From: Trifolium pratense
Taxonomy: Eukaryota; Streptophyta; Magnoliopsida; Fabales; Fabaceae
Length of the DNA: 64,000 nucleotides
Reading direction: 5' to 3'
NCBI RefSeq assembly: GCF_020283565.1
Contig: NC_060065.1
Coordinates: 34,956,409 to 35,020,408, forward strand
This document shows, in pieces, positions 1-12,670 of this stretch. Each line of letters begins with the position of its first letter. Position 1 is the first letter of the stretch. A program made the position numbers and the translations under genes. A model generated the notes under the pieces. That model did no database searches. It saw only the letters and a program-made list of their open reading frames with translations, and was not told the origin of the DNA.

Positions 1-960
1 AAACATGTAAAACATAAGGGATTAATTGAAACCTAAAATAAACGTAAGATAAAAATGTGCAATTAAGACTTTAATTAATCATGTAGTGAATTTCTTTTCA
101 CATCTCCCATTAGTACATGCACACCCTACAAATTTTCAGAAACACCTTGCTCACTACTTAACTTTCGAACTCGGTTCGCACATTAAGTAGCGAATATTCA
201 ATTTTTTAAACAAAACCCTACTATTTGCACTTGTCTCGCTCTCGGATGAAATAACACCCTAATTATAGGCAAATATCAACGTTCACTCTCTTAATTGAAC
301 ATTTTAACTACTAATTGACAATTACAATATTCTTTTAGTCAAACAATATTGAGCAATCGATTTTAGCCACTCCATTCTACTGTCAACTATATTGGACTGA
401 GAGACTCATTGGCATAGATCAATTTATTGAGTTAAGAGCAACAATACAAATGAATTTTGACACTATAATTTTTCTAAAAACTTTAATAAATTAAATTTAT
501 AAGTCATCTCACTTATATATTGCTCAACATCAACTTTTTCGAGCAATATAAAACTTAACTCATGCTTGATCTATCTCTACAAACAATTAACATTAGACTA
601 TATATTGAGAGTCCTATCAATAACTCTTGTTGGGTTTCCCTATCTCCTTTTTACCATATGCTTATGCTTGAAAGAGATGGTAAAGCATTTGGTGAAGTAA
701 CAATGAAAGCACGTAAGACAGAGTCATCCCTCTGCGTATACATAATGGATTAATGGAATATTATTATATATAGTTGGTTTTGAAGAATCCTTTCCTTGAT
801 AACTACTTTACCAGTCACGCACATAGCTTAAATTTTGTCAAAAATATAATGACATCAAGCAAATTATTAACCTATCATCTAGAATAATTTATAAGAAAAA
901 TATCGTGTATCATATTTAAGTTATGCCATCCAATATTTAAGTTAATAAGCTTCATCAAAA
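1..960. other. AT-rich intergenic DNA, no gene seen
   Basis: No convincing coding region. A short open frame at 562-753 has no recognisable motif or gene structure. Around 165-200 there is a motif (TTCGAACTCGGTTCGCACA, then TTAAGTAGCGAA) that resembles the arm of the foldback element at 35.6-36.0 kb, so this stretch probably contains an old fragment of that repeat. Confidence 0.5.
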
Positions 961-1100
961 AAGACGAATTTCGGAAGAACCCGAGTTCGATTCATGGGTG
1001 GAATAATTTATTGGTCAGAATTTACTTACCTCACGGCCGAACTCTGGACTACTAGCTAGAATCTCTTTCCCCTAAGAACTAAAGAATTATAAAAAAAAAA
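961..1100 (+). repeat. SINE-like repeat, copy 1
   Basis: A B-box-like motif (CGAGTTCGATTC, about 981-992) is followed by a conserved body containing ACTTACCTCACGGCCGAACT, and the unit ends in a poly(A) run near 1090-1105. Diverged relatives lie at about 1763-1884, 28561-28680 and 39607-39731. An internal RNA polymerase III B box plus a terminal A run fits a tRNA-derived SINE. I did not see clear target-site duplications. Confidence 0.45.
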
Positions 1101-1762
1101 AAAGAAAAAAGAAAGTAAAGATGCTACGGAGTTCGTTGATATTATGCAAAATTGAAAGAAAAAAAAAATGCTTATTATAATAAAACTCTAATGTGAAATA
1201 TATTAGAAGATAAGTGAATGAGTTTGATCACACTCTTGCCAAGGTGATCATATTTCTAACAAGTTTCCATTACCATATTATATTGAACAAATTTTGTTTA
1301 ATGAAATACTATAAGTTTTATTCCAGAAGAAGAAAAATTAAGAAAATATATGTATTGTTTTGAAGACTTGGATTTAATTTTTTTATTGGGAAAATAATTT
1401 AGAGTCCATCTAATATGGACCTCTAAAAAATGTCCAAATGTATCCCCTTACAATTTATTGTAAAAAAATAAATTTTATGATAATATAAAACTTAGAGAAT
1501 AAATGTAATGTTTTTATTAAAATTTTCTTAAAACTATAAGGTCCACTTTGAACCAATATGTTGCAATTTTAAGCGCATGCCATGTCAAAAATGTCATGTC
1601 AAAATGAGAGTGTATCTAACCAAACCAAAATATTGAGTTTAAGTTGTTATTGAATTTCTTTTTCTTTCTTTCTTTTATTTTATTTTTTTTTTCTTTTTCT
1701 AAATTCAGAAAAGTTATTGAATTTTGAGTAAAAAAAAGATTGTTATTGAACTTCACCAAAAT

Positions 1763-1884
1763 TAAGATGAATAGTTTGAAAAAATTTGAGTTCGATTTTT
1801 GTGTAAAACAACTTCTTAGTCAAACTAAACTTACTCCGCAGTCGAAATTCCGAATATCGGCTTCCTTCCCCTAAAAACAGAAAG
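1763..1884 (+). repeat. SINE-like repeat, copy 2
   Basis: Shares the order of the copy at 961-1100: a GAGTTCGATTT B-box-like motif, then CTTAGTCAAACTAAACTTACT and a TTCCTTCCCCTAA end. It is more diverged than copy 1. Confidence 0.4.
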
Positions 1885-3140
1885 TTAATGCAAAATAAAA
1901 ACGAAATATTATTTTATTAAAACTTATTAACAATAATATTGTTAAAGATATAGTTAGTTAGTAATTAGGAATATTAGTTAGTAGTTTCTTGATGCCTATA
2001 TATAGGCTTTGATGTAATCTTTTACACTCAATTTTTTTATTTTGTAATATTTTTTCTTCATCAATATTATATACTTTTGAGTTATTTTCTCTCTTTTCCC
2101 ATGGATGCCATGTTTCTTAACAAATATGTTTCACCGTTGAGTCGGATATATATTGAACAACCTGAAATCAAGTGAAATCGTATTCACCAAAAACAGATCA
2201 AATACAATCCTACTCAAAATGGTAATCACTAAGTTATCTATCCTAAATGTTGCATTATTTTTGTGCTAACAAGTTTTGTTTTGTGTGTTAATTAGTACAG
2301 TACCCCCAATAGCATATTGAAAGGCCGCACTTGTTGATGGAACAACTCTATAAGAGGAGTATTTCTTTTTTGATGTAATGTAATAATTAGAATATTTTTT
2401 TTGTATAAAAAAAAAAGTTAGAATATTTGTATTCGGGAAATTTATCCATATATGGATGTATTATCAAATCAAAAGGATAAGGAATATATCCATCTTAATT
2501 TTGAAGTGACAGAGACCGCAACATACATTATATGTCATCTAGCTTGTTGCCAGGTACTCCCACATAAAATTTTCATTCCAAAATATGCATGCTCATCTTC
2601 AAATCTCATAATTAATTTTATCGTTTTAGCATTGTTATTTTATTCGTTTTTTTTTGTTGAATTGTATTGTTTGATTTTTTATCTTGTAATGTTTGTTTGA
2701 TTTTTGATGGATTAACCTCAATCAATTATATATAAATTTATTTAATGTCTTGGTCATTAACGTTGTAGATCACAATACGTGCATATTTTGGATAATTTTA
2801 TCACATTAATTGTAGGTATTTTTCCATTTTATATTGTATATATTAATTGTGAGAGTTTGTTCGGATATTTGTCATTTTTATTTTTAGTGAAGTACAATTT
2901 ATGCTTTTATTTGATATACTTTATCAATTTGAATGAATGAATTTTGATTTTTAGTATAAAATTAAGTTAGAGTTTATTATATTTAGTTTTTCAAGTAATA
3001 TATATATTTAATTAATTAACTTCTTAAATAAGTTTATATGTAAAAAATTTAGTAAAAAAAAAAGTTTATATGTAAAAAATACATAGACACACTTTTAGAA
3101 GAAGCGGAAGAGAGAACAAAGAGAATTCAAAATTACGAAT
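1885..3140. other. AT-rich intergenic DNA with possible LTR remnant
   Basis: The part at 1935-2110 runs from TGTTAAAGATATAGTTAG through a TATA-like CTATATATAGGC to TGTAATCTTTTACACTC. This looks like a U3-R portion of an LTR or small LTR element. No second LTR or coding sequence was found, so this is a weak call. The open frame at 2452-2700 has no recognisable features. Confidence 0.25.
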
Positions 3141-3146
3141 GAGGTG

Positions 3147-3310
3147 AAAAATTGTGAGGCGCGCGCGTGTGATGGTCAATAGCGGAGAGAGAGTTTGAAA
3201 TTATTGATTTTGGGGTAAAAAAATTGTTAGGCTCCCGTGTGTGATGGTCAAGAGTACATTGAATTCTAGGTTGGAAAAAAAGTGAAGCGCGAGGATGTTC
3301 AATAGTATGT
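3147..3310. repeat. Three degenerate tandem units of about 75 bp
   Basis: Three successive units share an A-rich stretch, then GTGAGGCGCG or GTTAGGCTCCC, then GTGTGATGGTCAA or GATGTTCAATAG. They are locally GC-rich within AT-rich DNA. The open frame across them on the minus strand is repetitive because of this and is not a gene. Confidence 0.5.
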
Positions 3311-4186
3311 GCCGTCTCGCTCATTTACAAAATGGTGTACCTCTTATGATGTGCAACTTATATTATATAAACATTAATAATGAATATGTCCTTTCCAGGC
3401 CCGGTCCATATCTATGTGTTGAGTGTGCGACGACATCAAACCTCAATATTTCGAGGGCTTTAATATTTTGAGACCTGTTATATACTGTCAATGTGTTCCT
3501 AAAACATCATATGTGAATCAATTGACATTTCAAAATTCACACTTCGCTTCCCAACTAACAACGAAATTCCCACCGTATCTCAACCATGTTCCAACAGAAA
3601 ACAAATCAACCAATTGACATTTTCATCAAAATGTACGAAAAAATGCACACCTAAGATCCAAAGTTAGATGGTGTGATTCTCTTTTAATAAATGTAATAAT
3701 AATAACATTGGCGCATGTTTTCAGAAGTTTTTTTTTATTCAAGATTTCAGAAGAATTTTATAATCTACTAGTATATATGATCTTAATGATTCAAAAAAAT
3801 ATATGATCTAAATCTTATCAACTCTAGAGATTGTTATATAGTTATTGTGATATGTGAAGTGAGTTAAAATTCTACGTTAGATAAAAAAAAGTCAAAATTG
3901 AACAACATATATAAATAAGATGACCTATAAATAGGATGCCTAATTCACACACAAAAAAAAAAGAAAGAGAGAGAAACAATGCACCCAATAATCCAGAACT
4001 AAAAATCATATAGTATATAGGAAGTAACAAAAATTATTATTCTAATACAATGCATATTCTTAAAGCCACAGGGTCTCACAAAAAAAAGAGGGCTCGGTTA
4101 ATTATGATATTATAAAAAAAAAAGAAGAAGCCGTTTTTGGCTGTTTGCATTTGCACTAGAATGTGAGCTTCCATATTTGTAGTTTT
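3311..4186. other. Intergenic, 3' side of the first glutaredoxin gene
   Basis: AT-rich. No gene recognised. It contains the probable 3' untranslated region of the minus-strand glutaredoxin gene next to 4187. Confidence 0.4.
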
Positions 4187-4495
4187 CTAAAGCCAAAGAG
4201 CACCAGCATCTCTAAGCATTTTCTTGAGTGAGCCATTAAGATGAAGGGTCATGATTATATTGGCTGAACCGACAAACTTGCCACCAATGAACACTGCTGG
4301 AACACTAGGGTTACACCCTAATCTTATGAGAGCCCATTCCATTTCTTTCCCTCTCTTATCTTCATCTAGCTCATAGATTGCTGGACCAACCCCTTGCTCA
4401 TAAAATAGCCTCTTAATTGCATGGCTTATCCCACATGAACTCTTGCTAAAGATCACTACTGCCTTTTGCGACGCCAATTTCGATACACGGTCCAT
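4187..4495 (-). CDS. CC-type (ROXY-like) glutaredoxin with CGIS active site
   Basis: This single-exon gene encodes 102 residues, the usual length for land-plant CC-type glutaredoxins. These small proteins bind TGA bZIP transcription factors in nucleus and cytosol and tune flower development and stress or nitrogen responses. The fold is recognisable from VVIFSKSSC near residue 13, the cis-proline segment [13 protein letters not shown] around residues 60-73, and the C-terminal ALWL needed for TGA interaction in the family. The active site reads C21-G-I-S instead of the CCMC, CCLC or CCMS usual in this class, so only the first cysteine remains. That leaves a monothiol site reminiscent of, but not the same as, class II CGFS. 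The rest of the protein is clearly CC-type. A paralogue with a normal CCMC site lies at 39114-39422 on the other strand. The gene looks intact, and a TATA element lies about 280 bp upstream. Confidence 0.93.
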   Translation of the reverse strand: MDRVSKLASQKAVVIFSKSSCGISHAIKRLFYEQGVGPAIYELDEDKRGKEMEWALIRLGCNPSVPAVFIGGKFVGSANIIMTLHLNGSLKKMLRDAGALWL

Positions 4496-4770
4496 CTCAA
4501 TGTATTTTTTTGCGCACTTTTTAAAAATGTACGTATAGAATTATATACCGCTATATAATTAACTTCTTTTTTCGCTATTAAAAGTTGTTTAAGTGTTTGG
4601 ATCTTGAGAATTTGCCCGAGTCTCAAAAAACTGAAAGATCAAGGGTCAGAATGATTCAAGAGAAGATGAAATTTGTTTGAAGAAGAAGATGAATGGTATA
4701 CTTTGAAGGAGAAGAATAGTGGTTTAGTGTTTGTGGTGCACTTAAATTAAGTTGAAGGGTTTGTAGTGTA

Positions 4771-4778
4771 TTTATATA
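4771..4778 (-). promoter_or_regulatory. Probable TATA box of first glutaredoxin gene
   Basis: TATATAAA on the minus strand, about 280 bp upstream of the ATG. This implies a 5' untranslated region of roughly 240 bases. The position is plausible, but the transcription start is not shown. Confidence 0.4.
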
Positions 4779-5524
4779 GATGGAGGAATGAGGACATATA
4801 TAGAGATATAGTCACGAGCTAGGGTTATGCAATGGATGATGCAATATTATTTTGGTATCATCCTATAGGGATAGGGAAGAGAAGAGAGGGATTGATGAAA
4901 AGGTGAAAGGTTCTAATTCCATGAGTTGATGGGCTTAATATCCTTGATTTGATGGGGACTTTTGTGGTGTTTCACTTCATTATATACACATGGATGGGAT
5001 TTTCTTTTGCCACCATGTCTTCGCGCGCCCTATACAATTTCATCCCTTCTGATATTTAAATAGCCGATGTTATAAAATTAGGAATTTTATAAACGTCGTT
5101 GGCTATTTAAGTGGCAGACAATATAAAAAAGAATTTGATAGGGTATATTTTTGCGGGATATCTACTACCTAAATAATGTACATAAATATTTTGATAAATT
5201 CGTAGAGTGCGTTAGAAAATTGAGTAGTAAAGAAATTCTCCACATGGATAGTTCTACTTGTGTGACAAAGAATTATACTATAGGCCCATAAAGATAAGCC
5301 AATCAAGGCCAAAAAGTGGGACCACAAGAATTAGAGGGAGAAAATGGGGACGAATGTGAGTGAGGTATAGACGTATTGTATAGTAGTTCTTTTTGTGGAT
5401 GAAAATGCCATTGATTACGTGGGTTTCATGGTGCGTAAAGAATGTCAACTTTGGGGGAAATTCTAATTCTAATCAAATTACAAACATATATTAATCGAGT
5501 TGCAAATATATTACTAGTGTAATA
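4779..5524. other. Upstream region of first glutaredoxin gene
   Basis: Non-coding, AT-rich, with no additional gene. It would contain distal promoter elements; none was identified with confidence. Confidence 0.4.
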
Positions 5525-5668
5525 CTCCATCCGACTTTAATTATAAGCAAATTTCACTTTTTAGATACATTTGAATACTAATATATCTAGACTTAATTAA
5601 GACCAAATATATTGATTATCTAATGAATTTAAAGAGTAGAATTTGCTTATAATTGAGGCCGGAGGAAG
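5525..5668. mobile_element. Stowaway-type MITE, 144 bp
   Basis: The left end CTCCATCCGACTTTAATTAT pairs with the right end, whose reverse complement reads CTTCCTCCGGCCTCAATTAT, continuing into AAGCAAA on both sides. It is flanked by TA on each side (5523-5524 and 5669-5670). Stowaway MITEs are Tc1/Mariner derivatives with CTCCCTCC termini and TA target duplications, so the match is good. No coding capacity. Confidence 0.85.
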
Positions 5669-6504
5669 TATCATTTTACATATGTGTTGTCAAAATAATT
5701 TTAAGTATTATAATGCTAGAATTTATCGCATATGAAAATTCATATATATGATAAAAGATGTCGGTCTTTAAATTAGTCTCAGTTATATAGCGATCTTTAA
5801 GGATGTGATCGAATTCTGAACTTCAAATCTTTACTTATGTATATGAATTTTTAATAACTATTATGATTTGATTTTTATTAAAAAAAAAAAACATTTACAC
5901 TAGCTAACAAAATACATAAATTAAATTTTAAATTAAATAGACATTTTTAATATATATAAATTGTAATATATTATCTTTAGAAAAGATTGAGTATCTATTT
6001 GATTTTGGATAATAGGGGAATACACAACACGTGTAATGTACGTGGCTGTTTGACACATGGCTGATACGAACAGCAATGCTAAATGATACGAAACATGCAA
6101 TTAACGAAATACAAGAATGCTTATATGTAATGTTGTTAGTGGTGGGTCAGAGTATAAAGTCCATTGTTTTACGGAAATCATGGCAGGATTGGTATTGGAA
6201 TTGCAATTCATATAACTATCGCATTTTTCGTTTTCGTACCAAACATCATTTTCCCTGATACGAATACGACCTGCATTGCATTCCTTGTTGGAGGTCAATA
6301 TATATTCTTGATCATAATTGACAAAAACAGAATGCGGTGGAGTAGAGAAAAACAATGATTTATTTATTTATTTATTAAGAGAAATATAAATTGTTCATTT
6401 ATTTAGTTGAAAGAAATAATAATAGAAGAAATTTATAAAAGTGTGTGTGAACACAACAAATTGTAAATCATAACTAACATTGGAAGCGTGAAGGTGACAA
6501 TAGG
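5669..6504. other. Intergenic, nothing recognised
   Basis: AT-rich DNA. Short overlapping open frames on both strands at 6076-6358 have no family resemblance that I can see. Confidence 0.4.
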
Positions 6505-6800
6505 TTGTGTCGTTGGCAGCCCCTTTAGACGGCGAATTAAAATGCAATGTAGATGCAACACTATCCAAAGAGTAACAAATGTTTGGAATTAGTACGTGTG
6601 TTCGTGATGTTCAAGGACAATTTAAAGCAATGACTACATGACAAGAATGACTACCACCGTCTACTAATGCGGAAGTAGTGTTTAAGAGAAGCTATTGTTT
6701 GGCTTGGCAACATGAAAATATCGAAGATGTCAGTCAAACTAAATCGTAAGTTAGTGGTTGATGCCATTGTTGATAATTCTATTAACATAATGAATCCGAC
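6505..6800 (+). pseudogene. Decayed plant RNase H-like (RVT_3-type) domain
   Basis: Translating across frames gives the pieces LKCNVDATLSKE, FGISTCVRDVQGQFKAMTT, NAEVVFK, then in another frame EAIVWLGNMKISKMSVKLN and KLVVDAIVDNSIN. This order (CNVDA, G-VRD-GQF, AE, A--W, then V----D-K-VVDAI) is that of the RNase H-like domain found in plant non-LTR retrotransposons and their domesticated relatives. It has in-frame stops (after SKE, and twice after TT) and at least one frameshift, so it is a dead fragment. No reverse transcriptase is visible beside it. Confidence 0.6.
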
Positions 6801-8260
6801 AATATATGAGAGCCGCGTGTAGGTTACTTTTAAGAAATTTTATAAACTTTAAGATAAATTATGTAAGGAGACAAGTAAATCGCGTCACCTATAACTTAGC
6901 AACAATGGCAGAGACACTGACAGGGTATATTGAAGGGGTTCAACTGAACCCTCCAAATTTAAAATAGATCACATATATCGCTATATATTTTGCATTTTAA
7001 ATCCCCTAAAGTTATTTTTTGCACCACTAACTCAAAAGACTCAAACCAATATTACTTAACAAGAATTCCTTAGACTAGGATCCTCATTATATCACACAAG
7101 CTGAAGAAGAAAATAAGCACAATCACAACATATAACGTAGGAACTCTAAAACCACAGAAGAAGAAAAAATCATTACCATTGTCTAAATCAAGAACCAAAG
7201 AATTATTACTATGTGAATTTTTTTTACCACACATAGATTTTTCTCTTGTCACCCCCAACCCAATATTTCAATACAACCACAGTACTCTCACAAAACAAAT
7301 CGAAACTAAGTCCGATATAATGTTTAAAATGTTACTTACTGTTGCATATACAAGCAAAGAACCTATGTCTAATATATAAAATTGGTCTCCCTCTTGCTTC
7401 ACTAAGCAATGTGAGATTTCTTCCATAACTAATTTTTAACCCATCCTCATTTAAGAGACTGCATAATATGTGAGACTTGACCATCAACGCATGCGGATAA
7501 ATTATTGATATACTAGAATCTTAATCAAATAATGGCAAAAGCTAACGTGAATGATTTTGAGCATTATTTTGTTCTCATTCTGAGCTAGTTTTTCTAATAA
7601 AAATAAGTTCCCTTTTTATTGTGCTGAATCATATTGGATAGTGGATCCTGCATAAGAAAGAGGATTCTCTCTGTCTATTTAGTATCTTAAAAAGCAATAT
7701 ATAAAGTCGAAAAGGATACACACCATATATATTTATGGTTTCTTTTTCTTTTTCTTTTGTGAGGAAGAATATATAATGTAAATATAATATTACTATACAA
7801 TATTATATATTTATTTATGGTTAAAAGAGCAGCAATTTATACAGTTCTGTACTTCAACAACCCAACAAGACAACATCCTAATTTGTGATGCTAGGATCCG
7901 TCATTGCATTTCTCTTTATTATATATTCTCTTCCATCTTATAAAATCTAATTAACAATTTAATTAACATATTCTTTCACCACTTGCCATCTACTTTCAAC
8001 ACATATATTCTTTTCAGGTAAAAAAATTGATACATTTGATCCAAAATTTAAATCAAATTATCAACATTTTTGACATATTTTTGCTTATAATTAAGATTCG
8101 AAGCATTATATTGTTTTCTCTCCGTTTAACAATCTAATCTATGTGTGCTCCATACATTAATGATTATTTACTCCTATAGTAACTATATTTTTATAACAAA
8201 TTAGTAATAATTAACAACTAAGCTAACATAACTAATTTTCCCTCTCTTTTTTCCCTCCAA
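6801..8260. other. Intergenic, nothing recognised
   Basis: AT-rich. Short open frames at 7070-7379 on both strands overlap one another and lack recognisable motifs. Confidence 0.35.
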
Positions 8261-8269
8261 CTTTGAATC

Positions 8270-8455
8270 TATAAATATCTTCGTTAACATAACTTTCTTC
8301 GTTTTTCTATTGTGTTTGAGAAATAAATTTTCACTGTAAGGAGCTTTTAGAAATCGTTTTTTGTTTTTCAATACCTTTACTGAAGGTTCATCAACAACAC
8401 AACATCCGATTCAACTTTTGTAAGAAAATTTACACATTTAAGTTTTCGGTAAGTA
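8270..8455 (+). promoter_or_regulatory. Promoter and first non-coding exon-like segment
   Basis: A TATA-like TCTATAAATATCTTCG near 8270 is followed by a transcribed-looking CT/TA-rich leader and a good donor site (TTCG|GTAAGTATTT near 8450). No coding exon could be linked downstream. It may be the orphaned start of a lost gene or of a non-coding transcript. Confidence 0.25.
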
Positions 8456-10290
8456 TTTGTTCTTGATTTCTTGATACATCATTTTTAATCTTTTGTTATC
8501 ATTGATGGTACATTAAATTGATGATAAGATTCTATTTTGATTTATTTATTTTTCATTGAGTTAGTTTAATTTCGTTAGGTTTTGATACTTGAATGAGTTT
8601 CATTTCATTGTTTTCCATATTATTACAAGTTTAAGATCTGATTCAACTTTCTTAAGAAAAAAAGTTCAAGATCCGATTCAAATTTTGCAAGAAAAACCAC
8701 ATGAAAACCTAACGAATCTTATTGTTTGTTATTAATAACTATTATGTTTGATTCATAACTAAGTCAATGAGTTACAATCAATCAAATTAGAATGAGTTAT
8801 GAATAACAAGTGTCCACGATCCTTAACTGTAATCACCACTTTAATTTCCATGCCAATTCAGTATAACCTGAGGATTTATATGCTAGATGCCTGGTGTCAG
8901 TTGGGCACTGGGCAAAAAACTTGTATGCTCAAAATGTTGAGCTGGAACGGATAAATAGTGGATTCAATAAAAATTTAAAGATAAATATATTTGTTCAATT
9001 TAATGGCTTTGAATTTTGGTGTGCTAAATATTTTTATTTGTTATTAATTTATTTTTTGTTCATTTGCACCTCTATGCGTTTAAAGCTGTTGAACTATATG
9101 GAATCGAACCCTTATCCTTTGAACAAAACAATGAAGCTGGGCTAATGAATTCATCTGTCAAATTCCGCTTAGAGGTTATATAATTTTTTTATATTAATAA
9201 AACGTAATTTTTTGTTAAATATATATACACTCACATATCTATTATATAAAAAAAATTGTATCTTTATCTCTACACACATATAATAATAAATGATAAAATA
9301 ATAAAAATATATTAATTATTATTTGAAGTTTTTTTTTACACTTCTACCAAAAAGATTAAAATATTTTCACACCCCTGCCTGGCTCTGTCACTGACCTTGA
9401 CGTGTATTCATTGTTACAAAGTTGGTTATATGTTGCATATATGTTTAGTAGTACAAATGGGTATATGTGGATATTGAATATGGGTATAGATTTTTTTTGG
9501 ATATATATGTGTGTCATAAGTTCATTGAGAATTTTAACCTGAAAATGAGATATGCAGAGGAAGTAATTATTTATCATGTTCTTAATACTTTGAAATTAAC
9601 TAGATTTTTAATTATCATTATTTCAGCACATATATCTTTGTAACCTCAGACACTAGAATTAAAATAAGGTACAAAAAATGTTCTAATTGTTGCTTAGAGG
9701 AAAAATACAATTAAAATTGAATGTATTGAATATAAAGCATAGCAAAAATTGAAAAGTATTGATAAAAACACAATCAACGTGGAAAGTGAGAAATAGAAGA
9801 TTAAAAATAAAATTGACTAAAGTAAAAAATGTAATCTTTAAGTATTGTTTGAGAGAGAATGCAATGCTAGACAAAAATTAGTTGATATTAAAGTAAAAAG
9901 ACAAAAATTAGTTGATATTAAAGTAAAAATTTAAATTATTCACCAAAAAAAAGTAAAAATTTAAATTTTAAATATGAATAATAAGAAAAATAAGAGGAAA
10001 AAAATCATTTGTGTTGTTTTGTTAGTAGGAGAGTAAAAATTGAGGAAGTAGAAGGAATTAGGAAGTAGAAAAGTGAAAATGAGTTTGGAAAGTGAAAATG
10101 TAAATTTATGGTAATATATAAGTGTAGATTAGTGGCCTAGTTAATTTTATTGGAGGTTAAAAAATATATTTTTTTGAGCAAATATATAATCGTATTTTTT
10201 TTTGAAAACTTGGTATTTGGCCTTAGAACCGACTAATTCAAGGGACCAATTCCACCGCCCACTTGTGGAGGTCCCATTTAATAAAGTCTA
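8456..10290. other. Intergenic with degraded repeats
   Basis: No supported gene. At 9366-9395 the sequence CACCCCTGCCTGGCTCTGTCA resembles, on the minus strand, the 'cagtggcggagctaggg' kind of repeat end seen at 43793 and near 15100. Short near-exact duplications, such as the ACAAAAATTAGTTGATATTA unit at 9872 and 9901, mark local slippage. Confidence 0.35.
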
Positions 10291-10292
10291 AG

Positions 10293-10416
10293 TTTTTTTT
10301 GCTCTGTATGGACTTAGTCCACCGAAATTGGCACCAGGGAAAATCGAACTTGAGACCTTGAGAGAAACATACTCCAAGGACTCATTGTCAACATCACTAG
10401 ACCAACCCCAAGTGGG
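10293..10416 (-). repeat. SINE, second copy of the 57.6-kb family
   Basis: Read on the minus strand it starts CCCACTTGGGGTTGGTCTAG, contains the B-box-like motif TTCGATTTTCCCTGGTGCC, and ends with an A run (the T run at 10293-10300). It matches the SINE at 57620-57745 over its length. I could not identify clear flanking duplications here, so it is older or truncated. Confidence 0.6.
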
Positions 10417-10649
10417 ATAAATATATGAGTGTGTTATATAAACACAAAAAAGTTGACAAAAATACAACATTAATTTTTCTCCACTCACAGCACGTATATT
10501 GAAATGTGAAAAAAATATTAAAAAAAGCAAAAAGTGTAGTTTTATTGTATTTTTATTAAAAAAAAAGTGTTTTAATAACATTTTTCTAAATATATAATCG
10601 TATTATTATAGGAGTTCTATGTTTTTGGGTGGGGGTGAGCCTCCAATGT
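10417..10649. other. AT-rich spacer
   Basis: No gene seen. It lies between the SINE and the start of the nested inverted-repeat elements. Confidence 0.35.
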
Positions 10650-10824
10650 ATGAGAAATTCTTAGGTGAGTCATCAATGATTAGGCACAACCAATAAAATT
10701 TTTACAACTCATTAATATATTAAATAATTATAAATAATTAATAGAGTATTAATAAAATCAAATCTGGACAAATCTAAAAAATAGGGAAATAATTAATAGA
10801 GTATAGCTCAATGTTTTTTTTTTT

Positions 10825-12235
10825 GGTGAACACTTCGGTACATATATTATGTGGATGTGTACCGATACACCGCTGATGTGGTTAACAAATGGCAATCATT
10901 TATTGCAGATTTTATTTCTTTATTAGGTTTTCTATATCTATTTTTTTTACACAAAATTTCTATACTAAACATTACTTTTTAATATTTACAAATGTATCCT
11001 TCACATAAATATAATCATCAATCATCTTTCACAATAAATCAAAGTAAATATCAAATCTTTCAGTCTAGCTCGTGAGTAGCTTCAAACAAAACAGCGCATA
11101 CATAAATGACATTAGGGAATAAAGTTAGGACGTTGTTTTAATAATAGGTTTTATGTTTTTTTAAACAATATAAAACAAAACATTAATATAGTATAAAGAC
11201 AAACATATGTGATAAACAAGATGATCATTTTTCTTGTTGGTAAGATGTATGCTTTGTTAATGTATGACCATGGTTTCTAATCACTCATGGGCCAATTTTT
11301 ATTTTACTTTTTATTTTTTAATAAATTTCTAATCTTTAGAAAATTTCGATCTTTTAAGGGCCTATTTAAATTAATTTATTTTTTAGTTTATAAAAAATAA
11401 CTCTTTTTTTTGTTTGTTTTTGAAACAAGATAAAAAATAACTGGTACAAATAAATAATGGTCAAATCTTAACTAACTGAACTATAACCATTACTTAAGAA
11501 TACCTCATGGACCAAATTTTATTTTGCTTTTATTTTTTTAGCTTATAACAAATATTTTATACAAATAAGTAAACTTTTATATTAATTTATAAGTTTTACC
11601 TAACAAAAATTGTATCTTCATAAGTTATTACTTTGACAAGCTTATGAATAATACATAAGAGTTTATTTATTTGCGTAAGTGGTTCAACTTGACCTAATTG
11701 AAATAATACAAAAAGTTCATTTACAAAACTTTAGTATTTTTCAAAATGAGATGAATTAAATATGAATTTTCTAAATCAAAATATCAAAATAAAAGTAAAG
11801 AATATTTAATTTGACCTAAAAATCATATTTTGAGCTCCTTATTTTTGGACAAACTTTTTATAATACTATATATATATATATTTGCAAAATCATCATAACT
11901 ATACATCAACTTAACAACATGACTAAAATTGCATGCATAAATATTTTGTAGGGATAAAAACATGATATTCATTTATAAAAACAATTATATACTTGCTAAT
12001 CCGAATCTGATGCCCATATAGAGTATTACAAATGACTAAATATTAATAGTATTACAATAAAATATATACACATTAAAAATTATAATTTTTTTGTGCAAAA
12101 CAATAAATAAATGCATTTTAATAATTATATGTATTAATAACCAATAACATTAAAACAAAAATTGAAAGTTAATAATATTGAAATATATTAAAATCATAGT
12201 TGGATCCAATAACAACAACAACAACAACAACAACG

Positions 12236-12321
<86 letters not shown>

Positions 12322-12670
12322 TTGTTAAAATCTTACATTTTTTTGAAAAGAAAATTATACCACATGTTGTTAAAATACTAATATCATATTATTTGATAGG
12401 ATATTATAATAATATCAAAATATTTTAATCTTGTTAAAATAATTATTTTAAAATACGTGAAAATCTTGGTTGAAAGATTTGATTTATATTGTGGAACAAA
12501 ATTGATTGTTATATTTATGTTAAGGATATATTTGCAAATATTAAAATGTAGTGTTTAATATAGAAAATTTAATAAAGAAACAAAATCTGCATTAAATGTC
12601 TGCCACTTGTTAACCACATCAGCGATGTACCGGTACACATCCACATAATAAGTGTACCGAAGAATTCACC
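10825..12670. mobile_element. Mutator-like (MULE-type) non-autonomous element
   Basis: Inverted ends of about 85 bp match well: the left starts GGTGAACACTTCGGTACA, and the reverse complement of the right starts GGTGAATTCTTCGGTACA. Both continue through ATGTGGATGTGTACCG and GCTGATGTGGTTAACAA. Both sides are flanked by runs of T (11 on the left, 9 on the right), consistent with a 9-bp duplication at a poly-T target. Long inverted repeats with a 9-bp duplication suggest Mutator. The interior is AT-rich, has no transposase, and carries a trinucleotide microsatellite. Confidence 0.7.
12210..12320 (+). repeat. (AAC)n(AAT)n compound microsatellite
   Basis: About eight AAC units followed by nearly thirty AAT units. 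It lies inside the Mutator-like element. The open frame through it encodes only poly-asparagine and is not a gene. Confidence 0.97.

Noticed and set aside
12178..12381. 67-residue poly-asparagine frame
   Set aside because: Entirely the AAC/AAT microsatellite inside a transposon.
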